Positions 44,980 through 54,016 of a stretch of 64,000 nucleotides of DNA are shown here, piece by piece (within the stretch, counting starts at the first letter, position 1; each line of letters starts with the position of its first letter). The DNA is from Arthrobacter sp. SLBN-112 (lineage in GTDB: Bacteria; Actinomycetota; Actinomycetes; Actinomycetales; Micrococcaceae). The translations under genes were made by a program, and so were the position numbers. Location of the stretch: contig NZ_VFMU01000001.1 of the NCBI RefSeq assembly GCF_006715225.1, positions 2,046,001-2,110,000 on the forward strand. Reading direction: 5' to 3'. The notes under the pieces were generated by a model, which worked only from the letters and a program-made list of their open reading frames with translations, had not been told where the DNA came from and did no database searches.

Positions 44980-45780
44980 TCAACGGGCCGGGCCGGCCTG
45001 GGGCATGGGAGGCGTCGCGGGCGAATCCGGCCGGTCTGCCACCCCTTTGCCGCTGGCCTTGGGTTCGGTGGCATCGTTGCCGGGGATGGCAGGCCCGCCC
45101 GCCTCCGGAGGGGCGATACCGCCGCGTTGTCCGGCGGCCTTGGCGCCAGGGTCAGTCCCGTGGCCAACATCTGCCGGCATGCCAGTCATGCCATCCGAGG
45201 GAACTTCAGGTGCATCAGCGGCCGGCTCGTGTGTCTCCGGTGGTTCGGCAGCAATCCGGTCGGTGGACTTAGGGGGTTCCGAAGGAAGAACAGGCGACGG
45301 CTCGCGGGGCGGCGCAGCAGTGGGTACGTCCGATGCAGGAGCGGAAACGACAGCGGGCCCGGGCGTTGGTGCGCCGGTGGAAAGCGTGGGGGCAGGAGTC
45401 GTAGGTGCCGGAGGCGAGAACCAGTCCATGACGGCGCTGATGCTTTCCCCAGCTTCACGGCGGACGTTCTCGTTTCCTGCCGCGGCGCCGCCGGCAACAC
45501 TGAAGGAAGCGGCCACTGCGAGCGTAGTGAAGACGACGTGCTTCTTCTTCCGGGGCTTGCCCGGTTCCAAACGGATCACATCCGCCGTTTCGGACCCTCC
45601 CAAAAGCGCCGCAAGCTCTGCTGACGGAGCGGGGGCTTCGGAAACCCGGAGCGCCCGCAACTGCAGCAACGCATTCCGAAGTTCAGGATCGTCCGGGAAG
45701 CCTGCCTCTGCCAGCAGGGCCTCGACGGATTGTTCGTCGCTGAGCCTGCGCTTCTGCCGGGCCTTGTCTTCAGTCGTCAT
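44980..45780 (-). CDS. putative membrane anti-sigma factor with long Pro/Ala-rich outer region
   Basis: A 266-residue protein. The N-terminal about 75 residues are cytoplasmic and charged (ARQKRRLSDEQSVEALLAEAG). A single hydrophobic segment follows at about 85-105 (VVFTTLAVAASFSVAGGAAAG). The remaining about 160 residues are Pro/Ala/Ser-rich and presumably extracellular. Its gene overlaps the ECF sigma gene by 11 bases, so it is the likely anti-sigma, although no zinc-binding ZAS motif is visible. The start at 45780 gives the overlap expected for coupled translation. Confidence 0.75.
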   Translation of the reverse strand: MTTEDKARQKRRLSDEQSVEALLAEAGFPDDPELRNALLQLRALRVSEAPAPSAELAALLGGSETADVIRLEPGKPRKKKHVVFTTLAVAASFSVAGGAAAGNENVRREAGESISAVMDWFSPPAPTTPAPTLSTGAPTPGPAVVSAPASDVPTAAPPREPSPVLPSEPPKSTDRIAAEPPETHEPAADAPEVPSDGMTGMPADVGHGTDPGAKAAGQRGGIAPPEAGGPAIPGNDATEPKASGKGVADRPDSPATPPMPQAGPAR

Positions 45781-46324
45781 TAGCGTCCTCCCGTAATGGG
45801 GTACAGAGCTTGCGGAGGCGGCAGAGGGCCCGGCGCTGCAGTTGTTTGATGGCGCCCGGGGTCTTGCCCATGATCTCCGCCGTCGTCTCAACCGAAAGGT
45901 CCGCCACGATCCTCAGCGTGATCACATCCTGTTGATCCTGCTGCAAATCACTCAGCAGGGCTTTGACGTTGCCCGAGCTTTCCACCGCCAGCAGATCGTC
46001 CTCGGCCGAACTGCTGCAGCGGGGGTCCTGATCGGGGTCGTAGTCCGTGGTTTGTGGCGTCTTCAGCCTTCGCCGGTGCTCGTCAACGTAGCGTGCATGG
46101 GCGATGGAGAAGACCAGGGACTTGACGCCCTTCATCCCGCCGCGCACGTCCCCAAGCTGCGGAACGAGGGCCAGGAAGACCTCCTGGGTCAGGCCCTCGG
46201 GGTCCTCAACGCCACGTGAGCGCAGGTAGCTGAGCACCCCGGGCGAGAATTCGCGGTAGGCAGCACAAAAGATGCTGTCGTCCGTCTCTCCGGACGGCCC
46301 TGCCTCGTGCTCAATCCTTTGCAT
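45770..46324 (-). CDS. ECF-type RNA polymerase sigma factor
   Basis: A 184-residue sigma-70 family protein with regions 2 (FCAAYREFSPGVLSYLRSRG; DPEGLTQEVFLALVPQL; FSIAHARYVDEHRRR) and 4 (QDVITLRIVADLSVETTAEIMGKTPGAIKQLQRRAL). It directs polymerase to a small regulon, probably with the adjacent anti-sigma. AGGGGGGCGG precedes the ATG at 46324. Confidence 0.9.
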   Translation of the reverse strand: MQRIEHEAGPSGETDDSIFCAAYREFSPGVLSYLRSRGVEDPEGLTQEVFLALVPQLGDVRGGMKGVKSLVFSIAHARYVDEHRRRLKTPQTTDYDPDQDPRCSSSAEDDLLAVESSGNVKALLSDLQQDQQDVITLRIVADLSVETTAEIMGKTPGAIKQLQRRALCRLRKLCTPLREDANDD

Positions 46325-46370
46325 CCGCCCCCCTGCGGCAGACTTCCCTGCAACACTCTCCAGATTGGCT

Positions 46371-46405
46371 GCTGCGCCGGGACGGTGAGCCCGCCCCGGC
46401 GCAGC
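46371..46405. terminator. hairpin between the repeat-protein and sigma genes
   Basis: Eleven-base perfect stem (GCTGCGCCGGG with CCCGGCGCAGC), 13-base loop. It lies 16 bases past the stop at 46421 and 47 bases before the sigma start, so it may separate or attenuate the two minus-strand genes. No T-tract. Confidence 0.5.
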
Positions 46406-46420
46406 GGAGCCATACGACAG

Positions 46421-47077
46421 CTACCGCTGGCCGCTGTTGGAGTGCTTGGCGCCGTTACCGGCCTGGTGCCCGGCGCCGTCGGAGGAGGTTGCACCCCGAC
46501 GCTGCTCCTTCACCGGCTGCTGTTGCTGGTCCTGCTCTGCCGTGACAGGGGAGTCGCCGCCCTCGGCGTCCTCGTCTCCGGGAGCCGCAACAGTGGCGCA
46601 GTAAGCGCCGACGCCATCCTCCCCGCCGGCAGCCTGGACCAGGGCGGCGTAGGCCGTGGACGTGGTGCCCAAGCCGCCGTTGGTGAAGGCATTGCAAAGA
46701 CCGAAGGCTGCAGGGCCGCTGGCGTCAGGTCCCACCGCCGTTGACGTGGGCGAAGGCTCGGGGCCAGCCGTTTCCGTGGGGACCGGCTCTGGTGACTCCG
46801 TTTCCGTTTCTGTTGGTGTGGGTTCCGGAACCTTCGTCTCCGTTTCTGTTGGCACGGGTTCCGGAGCCTCGGTTTCGGTTTCCGTAGGAGTTGGCTCGGG
46901 GGATTCGGTTTCCGTTGCCGTGGGGCTTGGCGACGGGGATTCCGTTTCCGCGAGGACGGACGGTGTGTCCGGCAGCGACTCGGCCATGGCGGCTACGCCC
47001 GTGCCGCCAGCCGCCAAAGCTCCTGCTGCAAGCACAGTCATGGCGAGTTTGTTACCCGAGAAAGTGAAGAAAGACAT
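46421..47077 (-). CDS. secreted protein with 12-residue Pro/Thr/Glu tandem repeats
   Basis: A 218-residue protein. A signal-peptide-like N-terminus (MSFFTFSGNKLAMTVLAAGA...) ends near residue 32. Five 12-residue repeats of the type ETES-PEPxPTET occupy residues 44-103, encoded by 36-base DNA repeats at 46769-46948. A short domain with two Cys (GLCNAFTNGG; GAYCATVAAP) follows, then a polar tail. Wall-spanning or mucin-like; no enzymatic motif. It is upstream of, and on the same strand as, the ECF sigma pair, and may be its target. Confidence 0.75.
   Translation of the reverse strand: MSFFTFSGNKLAMTVLAAGALAAGGTGVAAMAESLPDTPSVLAETESPSPSPTATETESPEPTPTETETEAPEPVPTETETKVPEPTPTETETESPEPVPTETAGPEPSPTSTAVGPDASGPAAFGLCNAFTNGGLGTTSTAYAALVQAAGGEDGVGAYCATVAAPGDEDAEGGDSPVTAEQDQQQQPVKEQRRGATSSDGAGHQAGNGAKHSNSGQR
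46769..46948 (-). repeat. 36-base coding tandem repeat, five units
   Basis: Five units encode near-identical 12-residue blocks; the number of units is likely to vary between strains. Confidence 0.85.
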
Positions 47078-47210
47078 GAGACCCTCCGTTGACGAATTTT
47101 ATGGATTGCGATCAACTGCGCGGGTTGCCCCGCACTTAGTGGATCGAAATTCAGGTCACAAAGGTTACGGGTGTACGACAAACTTTTGACTAACTTGTCA
47201 TCCCAAGGCT

Positions 47211-47272
47211 CATCGACTGCTCCGTAGATGCCGGTTTGGGGCGTGAAAACGGCATCTACGGAGCAATCGATG
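47211..47272. repeat. long palindrome, type B, copy 2
   Basis: Arms of 27 bases (47211-47237 and 47246-47272) pair almost perfectly (CATCGA-TGCTCCGTAGATGCCG) around an 8-base loop. It lies 7 bases past the MFS stop at 47280. Confidence 0.9.
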
Positions 47273-47279
47273 CAGGAGG

Positions 47280-48521
47280 TTAGGCGCGGTCCTTGACGCT
47301 TTCCTTGACCGGCCGCGGCTCCAGCCAGATGCGTTCGCGGGGGCCCGGCGGGTAGGCGTACCGCTTCCCGGCGAGCGTAATCACAAACGCGGCAACCACG
47401 GGTACCGCGGCCGCGGCCGGGACCAGCAACGGGCCGCCCACCACCAGCGCCGTAGAACCGTACAGCGCGCCAATGGTGATGCCCAGCTGGATGGTCAGGA
47501 CGGTCAGCCCGTTGGCAGCCTCGCTGTACTCACCGCCGGCCCGGAGGATCGCCGACTGGTTGTAAATCCCGATCGCACCCAGGCCGGCTCCCCAAATGGT
47601 CATCAGGACCAGGGCCAGGGCCAGGTTCCCCACCGCGAAGGGCAGGATGAACATCGATGCGGCGATGGCCGCCGTCGTGATCAGCAACGAACGGCGCGGC
47701 CGGGAATCCACGGTGAGTCCCGCGATCCAAATGCCCAGCAATCCTGACCCGCCCAACACCGTGAGGGAGAGGCTGATGGCGTAGTCCGGCAATGCGGCCT
47801 CGCGGATGAACGGCGCGATATAGGTAAACAGCGCGAAGTGGGCCAGGACCAGCAGCGGCCAGGCGATGGCCACTGGTTTCACGCCGGGCTGGCCGATGGC
47901 CTTGCGCAGGGACGGCCGGGCTGCATCCGAAATACGCCGGACGCGGGGGAGCAGCCAGAACGCAAGCACGGTCAGGACCACCCCGAACCCGGCGAGCACC
48001 AGGAACGCTGCGCGCCAGCCGAGGAATCCGCCCAAAGCCGTACCAACGGGGGCGCCGATGGCCAGGCCCAGGCTGTTGCCGCTGAACACGATCGCCAGGG
48101 CCTTGCCCACCTTGTCCGCCGGGACCACTCGGGATACGAACGGCGCCATGGTGGTCCATAGCAGCCCATGTGCCAGGCCGCCCACCAGGCGCGCGATCAT
48201 CGCCGCGGTGAAATCCGGTGCCAGTCCCACCATCGCATTGCTAAGCGCGAAGGTCAGGACCAGCCCCACCAGCAGGGCGTGCCGGGGAATCTTTCCCAAT
48301 AGGCGGGCAGCAGGAACCACCGTGACAACGATGACGGCGGCGTAGGCGGCGGCAAGGTAGCCGGCCACCGGCTCGGAGACCCCCAACCCGGTGCTGATCT
48401 GGGGCAGCAGGCCGGACGGCAGGAGTTCGGTGGTGATGGCAGTAAAAGCGATGGTGGCAAGGACCGCCATCGCGGCATACGGAAAACGGGCAGGCACGGG
48501 CGCGGAAGTCGCGGAGGACAT
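47280..48521 (-). CDS. MFS transporter, DHA1 family exporter
   Basis: A 413-residue membrane protein with about twelve hydrophobic segments. ITTELLPSGLLPQISTGLGVSEPVAGYL is typical of the arabinose-efflux/AraJ type (in pieces TTELLPSGLLPQIS and GVSEPVAGYL); RLVGGLAHGLLWTTMAP and LGLAIGAPVGTALGGFLGWR are motif C regions. Substrate unknown. The start at 48521 begins just before the first membrane segment; a longer frame to 48680 is unlikely. The type-B palindrome lies at its 3' side. Confidence 0.87.
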   Translation of the reverse strand: MSSATSAPVPARFPYAAMAVLATIAFTAITTELLPSGLLPQISTGLGVSEPVAGYLAAAYAAVIVVTVVPAARLLGKIPRHALLVGLVLTFALSNAMVGLAPDFTAAMIARLVGGLAHGLLWTTMAPFVSRVVPADKVGKALAIVFSGNSLGLAIGAPVGTALGGFLGWRAAFLVLAGFGVVLTVLAFWLLPRVRRISDAARPSLRKAIGQPGVKPVAIAWPLLVLAHFALFTYIAPFIREAALPDYAISLSLTVLGGSGLLGIWIAGLTVDSRPRRSLLITTAAIAASMFILPFAVGNLALALVLMTIWGAGLGAIGIYNQSAILRAGGEYSEAANGLTVLTIQLGITIGALYGSTALVVGGPLLVPAAAAVPVVAAFVITLAGKRYAYPPGPRERIWLEPRPVKESVKDRA

Positions 48522-48658
48522 GGGGGTGTGGATCCATTCAAGGGGGAGGGGTGGAATGCGGCGCTGCTCACCTGACAATTCCTCCCTTAAATTTACCGGA
48601 TCGAAGGGTCTGTCACAGACATGACACGTTGTGCTTCTACTGCTCCTGCTTATGCCAT

Positions 48659-48682
48659 GCGTGGCCTGCTGACAGGCCACGC
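48659..48682. terminator. hairpin at the end of the sulfoquinovose operon
   Basis: Ten-base perfect stem (GCGTGGCCTG with CAGGCCACGC), 4-base loop, 10 bases past the SQ isomerase stop at 48693. No clear T-tract on the minus strand. Confidence 0.6.
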
Positions 48683-48692
48683 ACCCGACTGG

Positions 48693-49952
48693 TTACCTGG
48701 CCTGCAGGGTTTGGTTAAGGCGCGCGTCCAGCAGTCCGGCTGCGACTGCTGGTGCCAGGCCGGGCGCCAGCGGAAGGCGCGGGACCACCAGGCAGTGCCA
48801 GAGGTGGTAGATGTCGGCCTTGCCTGACCATACGGTCGAGCTGACATTGCCGTTCTCGTCGAGTTCCTGCTTCCAGGAACCATGCTCGTAGTCGATGAAC
48901 CAATCGCGCGCGTGGTCCCAGATCCGCTCGTACCAGTCCGCATACTTCTTGTCGCCGGTGGCGATATACAGGGCTGCCGCACCGCCGATCGCCTCTGCAG
49001 GCACCCACCGGATCCGGGTGGTGACAACGGGCTTTCCTTCCCAGTCCACCGTGTACACAAAACCGGGATGGCCGTCCGGCTGCCAGGCGTCGCGGATGGC
49101 GGCGTCGAACAGACCCCGCGCGTCGTCGAGGAGCCAGGCGGGGACGTCCAGGCCGCGGGCTTCGAGTCCGGCCCGGACGTGGAGGAGCAGGCGCGCCCAC
49201 TCCACCCAGTGCCCTGGGGTCCCGCCGTAGGCACGGAACTGGCTGGCCCGGTCATCGGTGTTGTACTCAGGCATCGGGTTCCACTCCGGGTCGAAGTGCT
49301 CGAACACCCGGTAGTTGTTGTTGCGCGCGAAATTGTGGATGAGTACTTCGGCGATGTGCAGGGCCCGATCGAGCCAGCGATTCTCCCCGGTTACGTCGGC
49401 GACGATGAGGTACGCCTCCACCGAATGCATGCTCGCGTTCCCGCCACGATAAGCCTCGGTGTCGGTGAACTCCCGGTTCCACGAGTCGAAGCACATGTTC
49501 GCCTTGTGGTCCCAGAATTTCGTGTCGGCTACCCGCAGCGCCTCGTCGAGAAGTTCGCGGGCTCCAGGCCGCCCGGCTGCGACCGCACTGGCAGCGGCGA
49601 GGAGCACGAAGGAGTGCTGGTAGCCGGACTTCGTATCGTTCACGGGACCGTTCCCGTCCACCTCGGCGTACCAGCCGCCGAACTCATCGTCGTGGAGGAC
49701 CCCGTTGAGGGCCGCGATGCCATGGTCCACCAGCGTCGCCGCACCGGGACGTCCCATCAGGGCGGCAACAGCGAAGCTGTGGGTCATCCGCGCGGTGATC
49801 CAGAGGTGTGTGGGTTTGTCGGCGAACACCTTGCCGTAGTTGTCCAGCCAGCCGAATCCGGTGGGGACCTTGGAAGCCTCGGCGAAACGGATCAGCCGGT
49901 CGGTTTCCGCCTCGAGCCATCGTGCGTGGGCGGGGCTGTCGAGCCACGTCAT
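48693..49952 (-). CDS. yihS: sulfoquinovose isomerase (YihS-like aldose-ketose isomerase)
   Basis: A 419-residue AGE-superfamily protein very close in pattern and length to E. coli Yih[73 protein letters not shown] and [17 protein letters not shown] follow the YihS order. The active-site residues I recall for YihS (R55, H176, H248, H383) fall at identical numbers here. It would convert sulfoquinovose to 6-deoxy-6-sulfofructose in the cytoplasm. It is the last gene of the nine-gene operon with SF kinase and SFP aldolase. Mannose isomerase is the alternative, made unlikely by the context. AAAGAGGA precedes the ATG. Confidence 0.9.
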   Translation of the reverse strand: MTWLDSPAHARWLEAETDRLIRFAEASKVPTGFGWLDNYGKVFADKPTHLWITARMTHSFAVAALMGRPGAATLVDHGIAALNGVLHDDEFGGWYAEVDGNGPVNDTKSGYQHSFVLLAAASAVAAGRPGARELLDEALRVADTKFWDHKANMCFDSWNREFTDTEAYRGGNASMHSVEAYLIVADVTGENRWLDRALHIAEVLIHNFARNNNYRVFEHFDPEWNPMPEYNTDDRASQFRAYGGTPGHWVEWARLLLHVRAGLEARGLDVPAWLLDDARGLFDAAIRDAWQPDGHPGFVYTVDWEGKPVVTTRIRWVPAEAIGGAAALYIATGDKKYADWYERIWDHARDWFIDYEHGSWKQELDENGNVSSTVWSGKADIYHLWHCLVVPRLPLAPGLAPAVAAGLLDARLNQTLQAR

Positions 49953-49991
49953 GTCGTGTCCTCTTTCTGGTAAGTAGGTGGGGAATTCAGG

Positions 49992-50735
49992 TCAGCCGAC
50001 GGCATCGGATACACCGCGGATGATGGTGGCGGCCGCTCCCAGGTAGGCCAGGACGATCAGGAGGATCTGTGCGGCGCGGGCCGGGATGTGTTTGGCGGCG
50101 AGGTCTCCGAGCACCAGCCCTGCCAGGCAAGCGACGGCGACGGCGAGCCACATGGCCAACGGCAGCACGGGGAACGAGGCGGGGGCCGTGATCGCCTTTG
50201 AAATCAGCGAGAACGTGCCGATGGTGAAGAAGTACGGCTGCATGGTGGCGGCAAAGGACTTATGCTGCCAACGGGTGGCGATGGAGTACATGCTGACGGC
50301 AGGTCCGCCAACACCGGCCGCGGTATTCATGAAGCCGCTGAGGCCGCCGGCAGTGAAGAGGTAGCGCCGGCGCTCCGGAAGGGTGGCGGATTTCAGGACC
50401 AGCAGGACGGTCAGGCCGACGGCGAGGATCACCCCGATCGAGATTTCCAGGACGGCCGGGGGGATGAAGCGGATCAGGATGGCGGCCGGGATGATGCCCG
50501 CGAGGGCCGAGGCTGCGAGCAGCAAGTACCGCTTCCAGTCGATGTCCCGGACCACCCGGAAGATGATGGCCCCCGCCGTCACGGCTCCGCAGACATTCAC
50601 CAGCACCACTCCCTCCACCGGCCCCAGGAGCAGGACCAGGAAGGGAGCGGCCACCAGCGCGAAGCCCATGCCGGTGACACGCTGCATCCCGGCACCCATG
50701 ACGACGGCGCCCAGCACCAGCCCGGTGGTCAGCAC
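49992..50735 (-). CDS. TauE/SafE-family sulfonate or sulfite exporter
   Basis: A 247-residue membrane protein with about eight hydrophobic segments. The family features are GAGMQRVTGMGFALVAAPFLVLLLGP (in pieces GMGFALVAAPFLVLL) and GGLSGFMNTAAGVGGPAVSMY. In sulfoglycolytic clusters TauE/SafE proteins export the C3 end product, here probably sulfolactate. It abuts the dehydrogenase stop directly (50736). Confidence 0.87.
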   Translation of the reverse strand: MLTTGLVLGAVVMGAGMQRVTGMGFALVAAPFLVLLLGPVEGVVLVNVCGAVTAGAIIFRVVRDIDWKRYLLLAASALAGIIPAAILIRFIPPAVLEISIGVILAVGLTVLLVLKSATLPERRRYLFTAGGLSGFMNTAAGVGGPAVSMYSIATRWQHKSFAATMQPYFFTIGTFSLISKAITAPASFPVLPLAMWLAVAVACLAGLVLGDLAAKHIPARAAQILLIVLAYLGAAATIIRGVSDAVG

Positions 50736-52175
50736 TTACGGCCTCCAGGCCACGTATTGGACCTCCTCGAACTCCTCCAGGCCCAGGCTCGCACCCTCCC
50801 GGCCGAGGCCGGACTGCTTGGCGCCGCCCATGGGCGCGAAGGCAACGGAGGGCAGGGGATCGTTCACGCCCACGATGCCGGCCTCGAGCCGCTCGGGGAT
50901 GTCCCAGCCGCGCTGCGGGCTGCCGCTCCACACATACGCAGCAAGGCCCATCTCGGTGGCGTTCGCCTTCCGGATTGCCTCTTCCTCCGAAGCGAAGGTG
51001 ACGATGCCGGCCGCCGGGCCGAACACTTCCTCGGTCACCAGGCGTGCGTCGTCCGGGACGTCCGTAAGGAGCATGGGCGCCAGGAAGGACCCCTGCGCAG
51101 GCACTGAAGTCCGCTGGGTGACCCGGCGGGCGCCCCGGCTGAGAGCGTCGTCCACCAACGCCTGTACCGCGGACACCCTTTCGTCGTCGATGACGGGACC
51201 GAGGTCCGGTACCGCGGCGCCGTCGTCGGGGACTCCATGGCCGATGCTCATGGCATCAAAGCGCGCGCCCAACTTCTGCGCAAACTCCTCCGCGATGCCC
51301 TCCTGGACCAGGAACCTGTTGGCAGCCACGCAGGACTGGCCGGTGTTGCGGAGCCGGCCCAGGACAGCGCCTTCGACGGCGGCATCCAGGTCTGCGTCTT
51401 CGAAGACGATGAAAGGGGCGTTTCCGCCCAGCTCCAGCAGCGGCCGGACCACACGATCCGAGGCGGATGCCATGATCTGCCGTCCCACTCCTGTGGAACC
51501 GGTGAAGCTGACGGCCCTGACGGCGGGATGGGACATGAGTGCAGCGGTGATCTCCCGGGAGGGGCCGTGGACCAGATTGACCACGCCCGCAGGGAACCCG
51601 GCATCGTGCAGGACCTCGAACAGTCCGGTGGCGGCCAGCGGAGCCTTCTCGGACACCCTGCCCACTACCGTGCAGCCGGCAGCAAGTATCGCGGCGAGCT
51701 TCCGGGCCTGGATGGAGACCGGAAAGTTCCAGGGCGTCAGGCTGAGGGCCACGCCGATGGGCTTGCGGGTGCTGAGGTGGCGGCGGCCGGGCAGCTCGGG
51801 CGGGCTGACGGTGCCGGTGGCGCGCCGCGCCTCCTCGGCGAACCAGCGGAAGTACTCCACGGAGAAGTCCACTTCGCCCTGCGCCTCGGGGAGCCGCTTG
51901 CCCGCTTCGAGCGCCAGGGTGTGCGCGAGTTCGTCGCGGCGTTCCGCCAAGAGGTCGGCGGCGTTCCGGAGCAGGTCCGCCCGGTGGCGCGCGGTGCTGC
52001 GGGACCAGGAACCGAAGGCCTCCGCCGCTGCATCGGCGGCCTTCGTGGCATCCTCGGCGGTGCCCCAGGCCACCTCGCCCACGGTGCTGCCGTTGCCGGG
52101 GTCTGTCACATCCTTGGCGTTTCCGGCGGTGTGCCAGGTGCCGTTGACAAGGTGCCGGGCTGACTTGAGGTTCAT
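50736..52175 (-). CDS. aldehyde dehydrogenase, probable sulfolactaldehyde dehydrogenase
   Basis: A 479-residue NAD(P)-dependent aldehyde dehydrogenase of the succinate-semialdehyde (GabD-like) type. SLTPWNFPVSIQARKLA binds cofactor; FTGSTGVGRQIM is the Rossmann loop; catalytic Glu in LELGGNAPFIV and Cys in GQSCVAANRF. Within this cluster it would oxidise 3-sulfolactaldehyde to sulfolactate, in place of the reductase YihU of E. coli. GAAAGG precedes the ATG at 52175; a longer frame enters the permease gene. Confidence 0.87.
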   Translation of the reverse strand: MNLKSARHLVNGTWHTAGNAKDVTDPGNGSTVGEVAWGTAEDATKAADAAAEAFGSWSRSTARHRADLLRNAADLLAERRDELAHTLALEAGKRLPEAQGEVDFSVEYFRWFAEEARRATGTVSPPELPGRRHLSTRKPIGVALSLTPWNFPVSIQARKLAAILAAGCTVVGRVSEKAPLAATGLFEVLHDAGFPAGVVNLVHGPSREITAALMSHPAVRAVSFTGSTGVGRQIMASASDRVVRPLLELGGNAPFIVFEDADLDAAVEGAVLGRLRNTGQSCVAANRFLVQEGIAEEFAQKLGARFDAMSIGHGVPDDGAAVPDLGPVIDDERVSAVQALVDDALSRGARRVTQRTSVPAQGSFLAPMLLTDVPDDARLVTEEVFGPAAGIVTFASEEEAIRKANATEMGLAAYVWSGSPQRGWDIPERLEAGIVGVNDPLPSVAFAPMGGAKQSGLGREGASLGLEEFEEVQYVAWRP

Positions 52176-52239
52176 GAATAGTGCCTTTCGTTGGCTGGGA
52201 GGGGACTGGCGCCGCAGGTGCTGCCCGCCGTCGTCGCGC

Positions 52240-53055
52240 TCATCCCTTGCTCGCGCCCGCGGTAATGCCAGCCACGAAGTAGCGCTGCAGGAAGACGTAC
52301 GCCACCACGACGGGCAGGGAGGCCAGGATGACGCCGGCGAACAGCAGCGGGTAATTGGTCTGGAACTCGCCCTGGAAGCTGAGCAGCGCCAGCGGCAGCG
52401 TCCGGTTCCCGGGTGTCTGGATGAACAGCAGCGGGTACAGCAGTTCGTTCCAGTGGATGACGAACAGGAAGATGGCGGCTGCAGCGATGGAGGGTGCTGA
52501 CAGCGGCAGGGCAATGGAGGAGTAGGTCTTCCACGGCCCGCTGCCGTCGATGGAGGAGGCTTCGTAGAGTTCCTTGGGCAGTGTCCGCATGAACCCGCCC
52601 AGGATAAACACGGCGATGGGGAGGGTGGACACCACGTTGGCCAGGATCAGGCCGCCCAGGTTGTCCAGCAGGCCCAGCCGGCCGAAGAGCACGTACAGCG
52701 GCACCATGTTGGCCTGCGCCGGGATGGCCATGCCCAGCACCAGGAACCCGAAGATGGCCCAGGACATGAACCCCTTTAGCCGGGACACCGCGTATCCGGC
52801 CAGGCTGGCCAGGAACAGGGTGAGCGGCACGGAGATGCCGGTGACGATCACGCTGTTCATGAAGGACGAGCCAAGGTTCTGGCCGCCCACCACTTCGGTG
52901 AAGTTGTCGGTGGAGAGCGAGTGCGGCAGGCTGAAGGGCCCGGCGAAGAGTTCCTGAGTGGTCTTGAAACTGCCGAACGCGACCACAGTCAGCGGAACGA
53001 TGATGATGACCGCGTAGATGGCCAGGATGGCGCGGCGGCTAAGTGAGGCGAGCAT
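52240..53055 (-). CDS. ABC sugar permease, MalG-like subunit of the sulfoquinovose importer
   Basis: A 271-residue membrane protein with six hydrophobic segments; the EAA loop reads LYEASSIDGSGPWKTYSSIALP. Its start is 4 bases past the stop of the other permease. Probable second membrane subunit of the SQ or SQ-glyceride importer. Confidence 0.9.
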   Translation of the reverse strand: MLASLSRRAILAIYAVIIIVPLTVVAFGSFKTTQELFAGPFSLPHSLSTDNFTEVVGGQNLGSSFMNSVIVTGISVPLTLFLASLAGYAVSRLKGFMSWAIFGFLVLGMAIPAQANMVPLYVLFGRLGLLDNLGGLILANVVSTLPIAVFILGGFMRTLPKELYEASSIDGSGPWKTYSSIALPLSAPSIAAAAIFLFVIHWNELLYPLLFIQTPGNRTLPLALLSFQGEFQTNYPLLFAGVILASLPVVVAYVFLQRYFVAGITAGASKG

Positions 53056-53059
53056 GCTG

Positions 53060-54016
53060 CTAGTCCCCCTTCGGGGTCAGCCGGAGCAGGCGGCGCTGCA
53101 GCCAGGTGACCAGCGCGATCATCGCCATGAAGATGATCGACTGGGCGGCGGCGTAGCCGAATTCCGAGTTGGCAAAGGTGCTGTAAATGCGGGTGGACAG
53201 GATGTCCAGGGAGCTCTTGGGCGGATTTCCCGCAATGCCCAGGATCAGGTCGAACGCCTTGAAGGACTGCACGGTGGTGTAGGCCACCACAATGGACGTG
53301 GCCGGGGCCACGAAAGGCCAGGTGATGGATTTGAACTGCTGCCATTTGTTGGCACCGTCCATCTCCGCCGCTTCGTAGAGTTCCCGGGGGATTGCCTGCA
53401 GCCCGGCAATGTAGACCACCATCATCTGGCCCGAGTGGAACCACACCTGGGTGACGGCCACCCAGTACAGGGCCTGGGCGTCGTTGCCGAGGTAGGCGCC
53501 GCCGTCCACTCCCACGGTCCTGAGGACCGAGTTCGCCAGCCCGAAGTTGGGGTCGTAGATGAACTTCCAGATGAAGGCCACCGACACCGAGGACAGGATA
53601 GTGGGGAAGAAGAACAGTGCCCGGAGCAGGATGCTGCCCCGGGAGTTCCTGGTGAGGAGCAGGGCGAGGATCAGTGAGAAGAGGGTCTGCGCGATGACCA
53701 CCAGCAGCACGAACTTCAGGTTGTTGGTCAGGGCATTGGTGAACAGCGAGTCCTTGGTGAACGCGCGGATGAAGTTGTCCAGGCCAACATAGTTGAATGC
53801 CGCCGAGAAGCCGTTCCAGTCCGTGATGGCGTACTGGAAGGCCTGCAGCGTGGGCATCACCAGGAAGAAGGCGACGACGGCGACGGCCGGCAGCGGGAAG
53901 AGGTACAGTGCCGGGTTCACGCGGGTGGGGGAGCGGCGGCGCGCCTTGGCAGGGTTTGCAGGCGTATGGCTGCCCGGTGCTTTCCGTTCGGCAGCCGTTC
54001 CGGGATGGATGCTCAT
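53060..54016 (-). CDS. ABC sugar permease, MalF-like subunit of the sulfoquinovose importer
   Basis: A 318-residue membrane protein. A basic N-terminal stretch precedes six hydrophobic segments; the EAA loop reads LYEAAEMDGANKWQQFKSITWP. It overlaps the binding-protein stop by ATGA (54013-54016). No ATPase is encoded in the cluster. Confidence 0.9.
   Translation of the reverse strand: MSIHPGTAAERKAPGSHTPANPAKARRRSPTRVNPALYLFPLPAVAVVAFFLVMPTLQAFQYAITDWNGFSAAFNYVGLDNFIRAFTKDSLFTNALTNNLKFVLLVVIAQTLFSLILALLLTRNSRGSILLRALFFFPTILSSVSVAFIWKFIYDPNFGLANSVLRTVGVDGGAYLGNDAQALYWVAVTQVWFHSGQMMVVYIAGLQAIPRELYEAAEMDGANKWQQFKSITWPFVAPATSIVVAYTTVQSFKAFDLILGIAGNPPKSSLDILSTRIYSTFANSEFGYAAAQSIIFMAMIALVTWLQRRLLRLTPKGD

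Noticed and set aside
48693..49952. Plain mannose isomerase or N-acylglucosamine 2-epimerase
   Set aside because: Length, motif order and active-site numbering follow YihS, and the operon carries sulfosugar kinase and aldolase.
50383..52500. 705-residue plus-strand open frame
   Set aside because: Antisense to the aldehyde dehydrogenase gene; no domain recognised.
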